Source: Mycolicibacterium hodleri (GTDB taxonomy: Bacteria; Actinomycetota; Actinomycetes; Mycobacteriales; Mycobacteriaceae). From it: DNA of 64,000 nucleotides. Of the stretch, positions 24,462 to 33,238 are shown in pieces. The position numbers were made by a program, and so were the translations under genes. Each line of letters opens with the position of its first letter. Position 1 is the stretch's first letter. The notes beneath the pieces are model-generated. The model was not told the origin of the DNA. It did not search any database and saw only the letters and a program-made list of their open reading frames with translations. Where the stretch lies: assembly GCF_006439015.1 (NCBI RefSeq), contig NZ_RCZG01000007.1:1-64000 (forward strand), in the 5' to 3' direction.

Positions 24462-24944
24462 GTGACGACGCTCAACGGGCTCCCCGCCCACGCGCTTCTG
24501 GTCCACTTCATCGTGATCCTCGCTCCGCTCACGGCACTCCTCGCGATCCTGTGTGCCGTCTGGCCCGCCGCCAGGAAACGGCTGGTGTGGCTGGTCCTCG
24601 GCCTTGCCGCAATCACCGCGGTGCTCACGCCGCTGACCACCGATGCCGGCGAATGGCTCGAGGAGCGGGTCGGCCGTTCGGCCCTGCTGCACGAACACAC
24701 CGAACTCGGAGACACGATGGTGTACTTCTCCATCGCACTGCTCGTCGCCGCAGCCCTTCTGGCATTCATTCACGTGCGCGAGGTGCGCGGCAAGTCCGTC
24801 AAACCGGTCGCCTCGTGGATCCTGGCAGCCGTCGTCATCGTCGTGAGCATCGCCACGTCCGTGCAGGTCTACCGCATCGGGGATTCCGGAGCGGCTGCCA
24901 CCTGGGGTGATCTTCCCGCCGCTGAGGCCAAACCATCCGAATGA
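24462..24944 (+). CDS. DUF2231-like membrane protein
   Basis: A protein of 160 residues with four helices (about 10-32, 40-58, 85-105 and 115-135). The DUF2231 pattern is visible: GLPAHALLVHFIVILAPL at the start, then an extracytoplasmic loop DAGEWLEERVGRS and HTELGD. The His residues and the GEWLEER loop are the conserved family features; members are often near redox or cupredoxin genes and are thought to be haem- or metal-related, but function is unproven. GTG 24462 starts the gene 70 bases after the ferredoxin. The 24945-25197 gap shows nothing supportable. Confidence 0.8.
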   Translation: MTTLNGLPAHALLVHFIVILAPLTALLAILCAVWPAARKRLVWLVLGLAAITAVLTPLTTDAGEWLEERVGRSALLHEHTELGDTMVYFSIALLVAAALLAFIHVREVRGKSVKPVASWILAAVVIVVSIATSVQVYRIGDSGAAATWGDLPAAEAKPSE

Positions 24945-25197
24945 CCCGGAGTCTCATCCCCGGCACCCACCCGATTGCGTTGCTAATGGCGTTTTCTGCA
25001 TCACGGCTGTGAATCGTCGCCTCATGGCCCTGAACCACGGCCCTGGGGCTCGGAATGCGGCCAGCGCGAAGAACGCATGGTCGACCGGGGAACACCATGC
25101 CGGCGGCAAGTAACGGGTCTGTGACGATGACGGGATACGACCTCACCGACTGACGTCATGTGCACAGGATGGGAATCCGGAACCGAAGGAGGCGCGT

Positions 25198-25584
25198 GTG
25201 CGGCGAGCAACGATTCTGGTCTTTGCCTTCCTAATCACCGGAATGATCGCCGCATGCGGAGGCGGCTCGGACTCGAGTGCGCCCGCGGCCTCCGCCATCA
25301 GCAGCCCAGAAACGACGACAGCCACCGCAGCGCCGGCTCCCGACATCACCATCTCGAACTTCACCTTCACGGTGGGCGGGCCCGTGAAACCCGGCCAGCA
25401 GGTCACCATCGTCAACGACGACGACGTCAGCCACAGCGTCGCGGTGGACGTCGGCGATGGCTTCGATACGAGGGTGTCCGGCGGGGGCGGGGTGTCGACC
25501 TTCACGGCCCCGAGCACGCCTGGCACCTACGCCTTCCACTGCAAATACCACGCGGCGATGCACGGCACGCTCGTCGTCGAGTAG
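25198..25584 (+). CDS. Plastocyanin-like cupredoxin lipoprotein
   Basis: An exported copper protein of 128 residues. The signal peptide has a lipobox ending at Cys20 (ITGMIAAC), followed by a Ser/Ala/Thr linker. A cupredoxin domain with His in VSHSVAVD, the strand YAFHCKYHAAMHG supplying Cys-His-Met ligands, and the final GTLVVE strand completes it. It would carry electrons outside the membrane, possibly with the adjacent DUF2231 and ferric-reductase-like systems. GTG 25198 follows a GAAGGAGG-like site. It converges with a Usp gene on the other strand. Confidence 0.88.
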   Translation: MRRATILVFAFLITGMIAACGGGSDSSAPAASAISSPETTTATAAPAPDITISNFTFTVGGPVKPGQQVTIVNDDDVSHSVAVDVGDGFDTRVSGGGGVSTFTAPSTPGTYAFHCKYHAAMHGTLVVE

Positions 25585-25607
25585 CCCGGCGCGGGGTTCC
25601 CGACGGC

Positions 25608-26498
25608 TCAGTGCCCTCGAGCCACGATGACCGGCATGCGCGACGACTGGGCGACAGCCGAACCGACCGATCCGAGTCGCATGCCCGCGAACCCCCCGCG
25701 TCCATGACTGCCGACGACGACGAGCTGTACTTGCTCGGAGTTCTTGATGAGCATCTCGGCCGGGCGGTCGGTGACGGCGATGGGATGCACGCGGACGCGA
25801 GGATGACGCTCCTGCCACCCCGCGAGCCGATCACTGAGAATCTCATCCCCCAGCGCTTCCATGACTGACGAGTCGACGGGGGGAAAGTCACTCAGGTTGG
25901 CGTCACTCCAGGCATGCACGGCGATGATGTCGACCCCGCGACGATCCGCTTCCTCAAATGCGATCTCGGTCGCCAACTCAGATGCGGGCGACCCGTCCAC
26001 ACCGAGAAGGATCGGTGCACGAGCCGGATTCGGCATCAACGGGTCTTCATCGTGGATCACCGCGACGGGGCAGTGGGCGTGGTGGACCAGAGCGGCACTG
26101 ACCGAGCCAAGGAGTAAGCGCCGGACTGCCCCTACGCCGCGACAACCCACCACGATCATGTCCGCATCCTTGGTCAGATCGACCAGGGTCGGGATCGGCG
26201 CTCCAGCAAGAACCTGGCCGTGGATCTCGAGCGGGCCGGCCTTTCGGCTCGCGTCCTCCGCGGTATCCACGGCGACACGGAGGACGTCCGTCGCCTTGGC
26301 CTGGTGCCAGTCCGCGAGGCGAGGCAAACCATCCGGTTCGGTCCACCTCAACATCTCCGGGGACGGAACGACGTACACGACGGTGAGCGGCAGCTCGCGC
26401 AGGATTGCGTCCCTGGCTGCCCAGTCAACCGCCACGCGTGACTCCGGCGATCCATCGACCCCGACGACGATGCCGTGATGTTCGTCGTCTTTCGACAT
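25608..26498 (-). CDS. Tandem universal stress protein (two UspA domains)
   Basis: A cytosolic protein of 296 residues with two Usp domains (about 8-145 and 158-294), the arrangement of mycobacterial dormancy Usps such as Rv1996/Rv2005c. Each domain begins VVGVDGS or LLGVDGS and ends in an ATP loop: GCRGVGAVRRLLLGSVSAALVHH in the first, GSHGRGGFAGMRLGSVGSAVA in the second. It probably binds ATP and modulates metabolism under hypoxia. A DosR-like box lies about 110 bases upstream (26606-26624), in a region shared with the hydrogenase operon running the other way. Confidence 0.93.
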   Translation of the reverse strand: MSKDDEHHGIVVGVDGSPESRVAVDWAARDAILRELPLTVVYVVPSPEMLRWTEPDGLPRLADWHQAKATDVLRVAVDTAEDASRKAGPLEIHGQVLAGAPIPTLVDLTKDADMIVVGCRGVGAVRRLLLGSVSAALVHHAHCPVAVIHDEDPLMPNPARAPILLGVDGSPASELATEIAFEEADRRGVDIIAVHAWSDANLSDFPPVDSSVMEALGDEILSDRLAGWQERHPRVRVHPIAVTDRPAEMLIKNSEQVQLVVVGSHGRGGFAGMRLGSVGSAVAQSSRMPVIVARGH

Positions 26499-26605
26499 GG
26501 TGTGCTCCGTTCGAGTCGATTCGGTACACGGAAGTGCTCACTCGGCTCTCCGAGACCGGCAGGCGCCTGGCCAGTTAGGAACGCTAGAGGTAAACCACCG
26601 AAAGT

Positions 26606-26624
26606 ACAGGGGCCCTTTGTCACC
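26606..26624. promoter_or_regulatory. DosR-like box between usp and hox operon
   Basis: On the minus strand GGTGACAAAGGGCCCCTGT fits the relaxed mycobacterial DosR pattern (G-K-GAC-n3/4-GGCCC). It lies 108 bases before the Usp gene and about 230 before hoxF. The remaining interval 26625-26844 has a direct repeat GTTGTTGGCCGG (26626 and 26647, 21 bases apart) and an AT-rich stretch around 26780-26817 that may hold the hox promoter; no gene is visible in it. Confidence 0.55.
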
Positions 26625-26856
26625 AGTTGTTGGCCGGAAGGCTTCGGTTGTTGGCCGGGACCCCCGATGCACTGATGCGATCCGTTGAAACACCTGCCGC
26701 ACAACGCGACCGGCGTGGTAGCCTCGACCAGCCTCAAGGCGGCCGGTAGTACGCCACCGGAGTGCAACGTCGCCTTCTGGCCATATCATTTGCATATTCA
26801 ACATCGATTCGTTTTCAGCGTCGATCAGTTCGAAAACTTGGGCGGTGCCACGAACC

Positions 26857-28638
26857 ATGGCTCCAGACGTCGCGACGATTCTTGATGGGTATTCCAGAGA
26901 CCGAACGGATCTCATCGACATCCTGTGGGATGTCCAGCACAGCTACGGCCACATCCACGAGGACGCGATGCGGGCGATTGCCGACCACCTGGGCCTATCC
27001 CCCGGCGATGTCATGGAAACCGCCTCGTTCTATCACTTCTTTCACACCGAGCCCACCGGGCGTTACCGAATCTATTTGAGTGACAACGTCATTGCCAAGA
27101 TGTCCGGTTTCCGACAGGTCAGAGATGCGCTGGAGCAGCGAACGGCAGCACGCTTCGGCGGGCCAGGAACAGCCGACTTCAGCTTGTTCGAAACCGCCTG
27201 CATCGGTCTTAGCGACCAAGAGCCGACGATGCTCATCGACGACGTGGCCTTCACTCGCCTGACGCCGAAATCCGTCACAGACATCATCTCTCGACTCCGA
27301 CAGGGGCAGTCACCCGAACAGATCGCCAATCCGTCGGCACTGCCTCGCACCACCGTCGCTTATGTCGAGGCGCTGACAGGCACCACGGTGCACACGGCAG
27401 GCCCGGTCTTCTTCCATCCCGAAACCGACCATCGGGCATTGCTCGAGCGATGTCTGGAGTTGACGCCCGAACAGGTGATCGCCACCGTCACGGACTCTCG
27501 ACTTCACGGCCGCGGCGGCGCCGGCTTCCCCACCGCAAGCAAGTGGACGTCGTGTCGTGACGCCGCCGACCACGAGAAGTACGTCATCTGCAATGCCGAC
27601 GAGGGTGAACCCGGCACGTTCAAGGACCGTGTCTTGCTTACTCGTACGCCCAAGCAGGTGTTCGGGGGGATGATCATCGCGGCCCACGCCATCGGCGCGG
27701 CGCATGGGATCGTCTACCTGCGCGCCGAATACGCTTATCTCAGGGCATATCTCGAACAGCAACTCAGCGAGCTCCGCGACGACGGCCTGCTCGGTGACGG
27801 CTTCGACATCCGTATCGCGATGGGCGCAGGATCGTACGTGTGCGGTGACGAAACCGCACTCATCGAGTCGTGCGAAGGCAAGCGGGGAACCCCACGACTC
27901 AAGCCGCCGTTCCCAGCGGAGCGCGGATTTCTCGGAAAGCCAACCTGCGTCAACAACGTCGAGACGTTCGCCGCAGCGGCGCGGATCATGGAGTTGGGTT
28001 CGGATTGGTACGCCGCGATGGGCACAGCGGGATCCTCGGGGACCAGATTGCTCAGTGTCGCCGGGGATTGCACGGCCCCGGGAATATACGAGTTCGAATG
28101 GGGCGTCACCCTGCGCGAGGTGCTGGAGGTCGTCGGCGCACGGGATGCCCGCGCGGTACAGCTCAGCGGCCCCTCAGGGGAGATGGTTTCGGTCGCCGCG
28201 GACGCCGACCGACGGCTCGCTCACGAGGACCTCTCCTGCAACGGCTCATTCATGGTCTTCAACTCCCAGCGTGACTTGCTCAGCATCGTAAGAGATTTCA
28301 TGCAGTTCTTCGTCGACGAGTCCTGCGGCATCTGCGTCCCCTGCCGGGTGGGCAACGTGGTTCTGCGGCAGAAGGTCGACCTGGTTCTCGACGGTATGGC
28401 CAGTCAGTCCGATCTCCACGACATGGTCCAGTGGGGCGGTGTGCTTGCCAGGACCAGTCGATGTGGTCTGGGGACCAGCTCCCCCAATCCGATCTTGACG
28501 ACCCTGGAGAAGTTTCCCGACGAGTACCACCGTCGACTTCACGATCCGACGAGTAGCCTGCGGGCGTCGTTCGACATCCGGGGCGCACTGGGCGGTTACG
28601 CCACAGCCATGCGGCAACTCGAACAGGAGCCCCGATGA
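26857..28638 (+). CDS. hoxF: NAD-linked hydrogenase diaphorase subunit HoxF (NuoE-NuoF fusion)
   Basis: The protein has about 593 residues: an N-terminal NuoE-like domain (about 1-165) joined to a NuoF domain. The NuoF part has the FMN site HGRGGAGFPTASKW, the NADH site GAGSYVCGDETALIES, an SLBB region and a C-terminal [4Fe-4S] site (SCGICVPC, then SRCGLG). The NuoE part keeps only one Cys at the usual [2Fe-2S] positions, so that cluster is probably absent, as in HoxF of soluble NAD-reducing hydrogenases. It exchanges electrons between NAD(H) and HoxU. ATG 26857 is taken; GTG 26845 is possible. First gene of hoxFUYHW. Confidence 0.9.
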   Translation: MAPDVATILDGYSRDRTDLIDILWDVQHSYGHIHEDAMRAIADHLGLSPGDVMETASFYHFFHTEPTGRYRIYLSDNVIAKMSGFRQVRDALEQRTAARFGGPGTADFSLFETACIGLSDQEPTMLIDDVAFTRLTPKSVTDIISRLRQGQSPEQIANPSALPRTTVAYVEALTGTTVHTAGPVFFHPETDHRALLERCLELTPEQVIATVTDSRLHGRGGAGFPTASKWTSCRDAADHEKYVICNADEGEPGTFKDRVLLTRTPKQVFGGMIIAAHAIGAAHGIVYLRAEYAYLRAYLEQQLSELRDDGLLGDGFDIRIAMGAGSYVCGDETALIESCEGKRGTPRLKPPFPAERGFLGKPTCVNNVETFAAAARIMELGSDWYAAMGTAGSSGTRLLSVAGDCTAPGIYEFEWGVTLREVLEVVGARDARAVQLSGPSGEMVSVAADADRRLAHEDLSCNGSFMVFNSQRDLLSIVRDFMQFFVDESCGICVPCRVGNVVLRQKVDLVLDGMASQSDLHDMVQWGGVLARTSRCGLGTSSPNPILTTLEKFPDEYHRRLHDPTSSLRASFDIRGALGGYATAMRQLEQEPR

Positions 28639-29339
28639 CGGTTCACCTCGAGATCGACGGAGTCGGGGTGACCACCGACGAGGGTACAAACCTGGTCGAG
28701 GTCGCCGCGGAGTCCGGTGTCTACATCCCGACCCTGTGCTACCTGAGGGACAAGCCTGCGCTGGGCACCTGCCGCGCGTGTTCGGTCAAAGTCGACGGCC
28801 GGGTTGTCCCAGCGTGCACCGTGCAGGTCGCCGACGGCATGCAGGTCGAGGTGGACGAGCCGCAGACCACCGGCTTGCGCAAGGCCTTGGTCGAAATGCT
28901 GTTCGCCGAAGGGAATCACAACTGCCCCAGCTGCGAGAAGAGCGGTCGCTGCACTCTGCAGGCGGTCGGTTACGAGGTCGACATGTTGGTCTCGCGGTTC
29001 CCGTATCAGTTCCCCGAGCGTGTCGCGGACCACGCCTCCGACAACATCTGGCTGGAACGCGATAGGTGCATCTTCTGCCAGCGCTGTGTCGAGTTCATCC
29101 GCGATCACCAAACCGGTCAGAAGATCTTCAGCATCAGTGGGCGCGGCGAGCATGCGCGTATCGAGATCGACGTCGAGCTCGCCAATGCGATGCCGCCCGA
29201 ACAGGTTCGGGAAGCGGTGACCATCTGTCCGGTGGGCACCATCCTGGAAAAGCAGGTGGGCTACGACGACCCCATCGGCCAACGGTGCTACGACATCGAA
29301 TCGATACGTGACCGCGCTCTGGAAGCCGAAGCCGAATGA
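28635..29339 (+). CDS. hoxU: NAD-linked hydrogenase Fe-S subunit HoxU
   Basis: An electron-relay subunit of 234 residues related to the N-terminal part of NuoG. It has a plant-type [2Fe-2S] domain (PTLCYLRD...GTCRACSV...PACTV), a His/Cys region HNCPSCEKSGRCTLQ, and a two-cluster ferredoxin part (DRCIFCQRCVEF and ICPVGTI). It links the HoxF flavin to the HoxY/HoxH hydrogenase module in the cytosolic complex. It overlaps the hoxF stop (ATGA) and the hoxY start, so stoichiometric translation is likely. Confidence 0.92.
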   Translation: MTVHLEIDGVGVTTDEGTNLVEVAAESGVYIPTLCYLRDKPALGTCRACSVKVDGRVVPACTVQVADGMQVEVDEPQTTGLRKALVEMLFAEGNHNCPSCEKSGRCTLQAVGYEVDMLVSRFPYQFPERVADHASDNIWLERDRCIFCQRCVEFIRDHQTGQKIFSISGRGEHARIEIDVELANAMPPEQVREAVTICPVGTILEKQVGYDDPIGQRCYDIESIRDRALEAEAE

Positions 29340-29965
29340 CCGCACCCGAGATGAATACGATCGCGTCCCACGAGCTGCCCGCGACACCTCTGGACCCAGC
29401 GTTGGCCGCCGAACGGGCCGAGAAGATCAAGGTGTCCATGATCAGCCTGTGCGGCTGCTGGGGCTGCACGTTGTCCCTACTCGACGTCGACGAGCGACTA
29501 CTGGGACTGCTGGACAAGATCACCATCCACCGTTCCTCGCTCACCGACATCAAACGGATCACCGAACGTTGCGCAATCGGATTCATAGAGGGCGGAGTTG
29601 CGAATGAGGACAACATCGAGACGCTCGAGGAGTTCCGCGCGAACTGCGACGTCCTCATCTCAGTCGGGGCATGCGCGATCTGGGGTGGGGTACCGGCGAT
29701 GCGCAACATGGTCGACCTGAAGGACTGCTTGTCGGAGGCCTACACGCAGTCCCCCACGGCTGTCCTCGGCGCCGAGCCCGTCGTACCGTTCCATTGCGAG
29801 ATCCCCATTTTGACCACCAAGGTGTATCCCTGCCACGAGGTAGTCACGATGGACTACTTCATTCCCGGCTGCCCCCCAAGACCGGACGCCATCCTTCAGG
29901 TCCTCGATGACCTGATCAACGATCGTCCGGTCGATCTACCCAAGTCACTCAACCATTTTGACTGA
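29336..29965 (+). CDS. hoxY: [NiFe] hydrogenase small subunit HoxY
   Basis: A small subunit of 209 residues carrying the proximal [4Fe-4S] cluster. The CGCWGC motif (about residues 39-44), SVGACAIWGGVPAMRN and the late IPGCPPRPD provide the expected Cys ligands. There is no twin-arginine signal, which places the enzyme in the cytosol, as for group 3 bidirectional hydrogenases. It passes electrons from the Ni-Fe site to HoxU. A short N-terminal extension (about 30 residues) precedes the conserved core. ATGA overlap with hoxU; hoxH follows after 18 bases. Confidence 0.92.
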   Translation: MTAPEMNTIASHELPATPLDPALAAERAEKIKVSMISLCGCWGCTLSLLDVDERLLGLLDKITIHRSSLTDIKRITERCAIGFIEGGVANEDNIETLEEFRANCDVLISVGACAIWGGVPAMRNMVDLKDCLSEAYTQSPTAVLGAEPVVPFHCEIPILTTKVYPCHEVVTMDYFIPGCPPRPDAILQVLDDLINDRPVDLPKSLNHFD

Positions 29966-29983
29966 CCTGAGAAAGACTCCGGC

Positions 29984-31450
29984 ATGAGCACCAGATTGGT
30001 CATTGACCCGATTACGCGGATCGAGGGTCACGGGAAGGTAGTCGTCGAAATCGACGATGACCACCACGTGGTCGACGCGAAACTGCACGTCGTCGAGTTC
30101 CGCGGATACGAGAAATTCATTCAGGGGCATCCCTTCTGGGAAGCGCCGGTGCTGATGCAGCGCATCTGCGGTATCTGCTTCGTCAGTCACCACCTGGCGG
30201 GCGCCAAAGTGGTCGACGACATTGTCGGGGTTGGTGAGGCGTCGGGGGTGTATCTGACGCCGACCGCGACGAAGATGCGCCGACTGGGACATTACGCGCA
30301 GATGCTGCAGTCGCACGTCACCGCATACTTTTACCTAGTGGTACCCGAGATGCTGTTCGGCATGGACGCCGCACCCGAGCAGCGCAACATCCTTGGACTC
30401 ATCGAAGCCGACCCGAACATGGTCAAGCGTGTTGTGGCGCTGCGCAAGTGGGGCCAGGAAGTAATCGCAGCGGTATTCGGCAAACGCATGCACGGTATCT
30501 CGTCGGTGCCCGGGGGCGTCAACAAGGGTCTGACGGCCGCCGAGGCCGACCGGTTGGTCCGCGGAGCCGACGGATTGCTGTCCGTTGACCAGGTCATCGA
30601 GTACGCCCAGATGGGCCTGGAACTCTTCGGCGACTTTCACGACACACATCGGAGCGAGGTCGACGGTTTCGCGAACGTGCCCGCGCTCAACATGTGCCTG
30701 GTCGACCAGGAAGGCAACGTCGACTACTACGACGGCACTCTGAGGATCGTCGACGATCAGAAGAAGGTCGTCCGGCAGTTCGACTATCACGACTATCTCG
30801 ACCACATCTCCGAGGGTGTCGAAAAGTGGAGCTACATGAAGTTTCCGTTCCTCACCGAACTGGGGAGGGACGCCGGCTCGGTGCGCGTAGGGCCGCTTGC
30901 CCGACTCAACGTCACCAACACGCTATCGACCCCGCTCGCCCAGGAGGCCTTGGAGAAGTTTCATGCATATACCGGTGGATGCGCTAACAATATGACGCTG
31001 CATACGAATTGGGCGCGAACCATCGAAATCATCCATGCCGCGGAGGTCGTCAGAGACCTACTGCTGGATCCGGATCTGCAAGGGGACGCACTGGTGGTCA
31101 CACCGCCCGCCGACGCTTGGACGGGTGACGGAGTCGGGGTGGTCGAAGCCCCGCGCGGGACCCTGCTGCATCACTACCGAGCCGACCCAGAGGGAGAGGT
31201 GACGTTCGCCAACCTCATCGTGGCCACCACCCAGAACAACCAGGTACTCAACCGGACGATACGCAGCGTCGCAGAGGACTACCTCGGCGGAAAGACCGAG
31301 ATCACCGAAGGCATGATGAACGCCATCGAGGTGGGTATCCGGGCCTACGATCCCTGCTTGAGCTGTGCCACACACGCTTTGGGTCAGATGTCGTTGTTCG
31401 TTTCGGTCGTCGATGCTGCGGGTCGGGTGATCGATGAGCGCATCCGCTGA
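29984..31450 (+). CDS. hoxH: [NiFe] hydrogenase large subunit HoxH
   Basis: The catalytic subunit of 488 residues. The N-terminal RIEGHG and L1 motif RICGIC (about residue 62) and the C-terminal L2 motif DPCLSCATH supply the four Cys that hold Ni-Fe. A tail of about 24 residues after the L2 His (ALGQMSLFVS...) is present, as in precursors that an endopeptidase must trim; the matching protease gene overlaps the end of this one. It catalyses H2 oxidation or proton reduction, coupled to NAD(H) through HoxFU. No hyp maturation genes are in the window, so they must act from elsewhere. Confidence 0.95.
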   Translation: MSTRLVIDPITRIEGHGKVVVEIDDDHHVVDAKLHVVEFRGYEKFIQGHPFWEAPVLMQRICGICFVSHHLAGAKVVDDIVGVGEASGVYLTPTATKMRRLGHYAQMLQSHVTAYFYLVVPEMLFGMDAAPEQRNILGLIEADPNMVKRVVALRKWGQEVIAAVFGKRMHGISSVPGGVNKGLTAAEADRLVRGADGLLSVDQVIEYAQMGLELFGDFHDTHRSEVDGFANVPALNMCLVDQEGNVDYYDGTLRIVDDQKKVVRQFDYHDYLDHISEGVEKWSYMKFPFLTELGRDAGSVRVGPLARLNVTNTLSTPLAQEALEKFHAYTGGCANNMTLHTNWARTIEIIHAAEVVRDLLLDPDLQGDALVVTPPADAWTGDGVGVVEAPRGTLLHHYRADPEGEVTFANLIVATTQNNQVLNRTIRSVAEDYLGGKTEITEGMMNAIEVGIRAYDPCLSCATHALGQMSLFVSVVDAAGRVIDERIR

Positions 31451-31928
31451 GCCACTGTTTCTCACGTTGGACCACTTCGACGACCCGTCGTCGCTGATCT
31501 ACGGCATCGGGAACGTCGGACGTCAGGACGACGGACTGGGCTGGGCATTCATCGACGAACTCGAGGCGCACCAGCACTTCGCGCAGGCGGACCTGCGGTG
31601 CACCTATCAGCTCAACCTCGAAGACGCTGACCTGATCAACGGCTTCGCCAAGGTGCTCTTCGTGGACGCGACGAAAGACCCGGCGGTCACGTCCTTCGCA
31701 CTGACACGCCCCGAACCGAGGCTGGACTTCAGCTTCACCTCGCACGCGCTGTCGGTTCCTTCGGTCCTGGCGACCGCCAAGCAGTGCTTCGGGCGGGTTC
31801 CCGAGGTACATCTCTTGGCCATCCGCGGCCACGAATGGGAACTGCAGATGGGTCTTACCGAGTCGGCGAGACAGAACCTCGGCGAAGCACTGACGTTCTT
31901 GTCGACTACGTCATCGACCCGCCGTTAG
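31434..31928 (+). CDS. hoxW: Hydrogenase maturation endopeptidase (HoxW type)
   Basis: A protease of 164 residues of the HyaD/HoxW family. The N-terminal YGIGNVGRQDDGLGW contains the Asp of the nickel-binding site, LFVDATKD the second acidic ligand, and a later SHALSVPSVLATAK the conserved His region. It should remove the C-terminal tail of HoxH after nickel insertion. The start at 31434 lies 17 bases inside hoxH, so the two are tightly coupled. It converges with and slightly overlaps the DUF1876 gene at its 3' end. Confidence 0.85.
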   Translation: MSASAEPLFLTLDHFDDPSSLIYGIGNVGRQDDGLGWAFIDELEAHQHFAQADLRCTYQLNLEDADLINGFAKVLFVDATKDPAVTSFALTRPEPRLDFSFTSHALSVPSVLATAKQCFGRVPEVHLLAIRGHEWELQMGLTESARQNLGEALTFLSTTSSTRR

Positions 31929-32191
31929 CGGACGGAGGTCGACTCTCCAGTCACCGATTCGATGTCACCTGCAGTGGTGACGAACAGCTGCCGCGTCAGG
32001 TGGGTCAGAGCCCTCGCGACGGCCAGTTCCTCGCCGACCCGCTTCGGATAGCGTTCACCGTCCTCTAGTTCCGCGTCGCCCGTACCCACCAGATCTGCAT
32101 CGCGCCAGCGCATGCTGGCGCTGGCGTGCGTGTCGTTGCCGTCGCGCTCGACGGTGATCTCGACGTGATGTTCGCGCTTCTTGTGACCCAT
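31925..32191 (-). CDS. DUF1876 protein (Rv1738-like)
   Basis: A protein of 88 residues covering the DUF1876 domain. It has the N-terminal strands HVEITVERDGNDTHASASMRW, a loop DADLVGTGDAEL and the helix VGEELAVARALTHLTRQL. It resembles mycobacterial Rv1738 and Rv2632c; Rv1738 is a strongly DosR-induced dormancy protein with structural likeness to ribosome hibernation factors. ATG 32191 is preceded by AGGAG at about 9 bases. A DosR-like sequence lies about 70 bases upstream (32258-32274). The pairing with hox and Usp genes fits a hypoxia response. Confidence 0.85.
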   Translation of the reverse strand: MGHKKREHHVEITVERDGNDTHASASMRWRDADLVGTGDAELEDGERYPKRVGEELAVARALTHLTRQLFVTTAGDIESVTGESTSVR

Positions 32192-32257
32192 TGACGTTCT
32201 CCTACCTACGTTGTCTTCCCCGACTCTGCGGGAAGCTTCGACCGTTCGACAGAGGCA

Positions 32258-32274
32258 TTGGTCCTCGGCCACCC
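32258..32274. promoter_or_regulatory. Weak DosR-like box upstream of DUF1876
   Basis: On the minus strand GGGTGGCCGAGGACCAA resembles the relaxed DosR palindrome, with GGCC at the first half instead of GGAC. It overlaps the 3' end region of the neighbouring Usp gene (stop at 32278) and lies 67 bases before the DUF1876 start. Confidence 0.4.
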
Positions 32275-32277
32275 TGA

Positions 32278-33162
32278 CTACGAGTGCCTGGCAACGATCA
32301 CCGGGATCGTGGCGGACTCTGCGACCGCCGTACTCACCGAGCCCAGCAACATGCCCGCGAACCCGCCGCGTCCGTGGCTGCCGATCACGACGAGTTGTGC
32401 GGAATCTGCTTGACTGAGAATCACTTCAGCGGGATGGCCGCACGCGACGATGCGGTCGATGATCACGTCCGGATATCTCTCCTGCCAGCCGGCCAGCCGT
32501 TCGGCCAGGGCCAGTTGCGCCTGCATCGCTGCCGTGGAGACCTCGTAGCCCGGCAGTTCGAAATGGCTCCAGTCACTCCAGACGTGGAGCGCGTGCAGCC
32601 TGACAGCCCTCCGCGACGCCTCCTCGAACGCGATCGCCGTCGCCGTCTCCGATGCCGGGGAGCCGTCGATGCAGACGAGCACGGGGGCATCGCCACGGGG
32701 TGGCGCCGCGGCGGCCTCGTCGTGGATCACTGCGACCGGGCACCGGGCGTGATGCAGCAGGCCGGAACTCACCGAGCCGAGTAGCAGCCGATCGACGGGC
32801 CCCTCGCCCCGGCAGCCCACCACGATCACGTCGGCTCCCTTCGACAGGTCGACGAGCGTCGGGACGATCGGCCCCAACGAAACCTCGCACTCGAGCTTTA
32901 CGGGGCCGCACTCGCCGGCGAGATCGACCGCGATCGCGTGCGCACGCCGAACGATCTCGTCCCCGAATCGGGTCTGTTGAACCGATGATTCAGCCGCTAC
33001 TAGCGGTACGGGCCATGCCATCTCGAGCGGAAGTGGTTGGACGTAGGCCAGCGTCAGAGGCACCCGCCGGGACGCCGCCTCGCGCGCGGCCCACTCGACT
33101 GCGGCATCCGACGACGGCGATCCGTCCACTCCGACGACGACCCCGCGTGATTCCGCTCCCAT
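32278..33162 (-). CDS. Tandem universal stress protein (two UspA domains)
   Basis: A protein of 294 residues with two Usp domains. Domain starts are VVGVDGSPSSDAAVEWAARE and VLVCIDGSPASETATAIAFEEA; the ATP loops are GCRGEGPVDRLLLGSVSSGLLHH and GSHGRGGFAGMLLGSVSTAVA. It is close in layout to the Usp at 25608 and probably arose by duplication. ATG 33162 is the natural start. A DosR-like box at 33199-33212 lies 37 bases upstream, within a cluster of three such boxes shared with the divergent Acg-type nitroreductase operon. Confidence 0.93.
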   Translation of the reverse strand: MGAESRGVVVGVDGSPSSDAAVEWAAREAASRRVPLTLAYVQPLPLEMAWPVPLVAAESSVQQTRFGDEIVRRAHAIAVDLAGECGPVKLECEVSLGPIVPTLVDLSKGADVIVVGCRGEGPVDRLLLGSVSSGLLHHARCPVAVIHDEAAAAPPRGDAPVLVCIDGSPASETATAIAFEEASRRAVRLHALHVWSDWSHFELPGYEVSTAAMQAQLALAERLAGWQERYPDVIIDRIVACGHPAEVILSQADSAQLVVIGSHGRGGFAGMLLGSVSTAVAESATIPVIVARHS

Positions 33163-33198
33163 GCGGTGAACGCTAGGCCGAAGAACCCACGAGCTCTA

Positions 33199-33212
33199 AG
33201 GACCTTGGTCAC
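33199..33212. promoter_or_regulatory. DosR-like box for the minus-strand usp
   Basis: AGGACCTTGGTCAC (minus strand GTGACCAAGGTCCT) is an almost perfect palindrome matching the relaxed DosR motif, 37 bases before the Usp start. Confidence 0.65.
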
Positions 33213-33238
33213 CAGATCCGGAGGCTTTGGTAGGCAAC

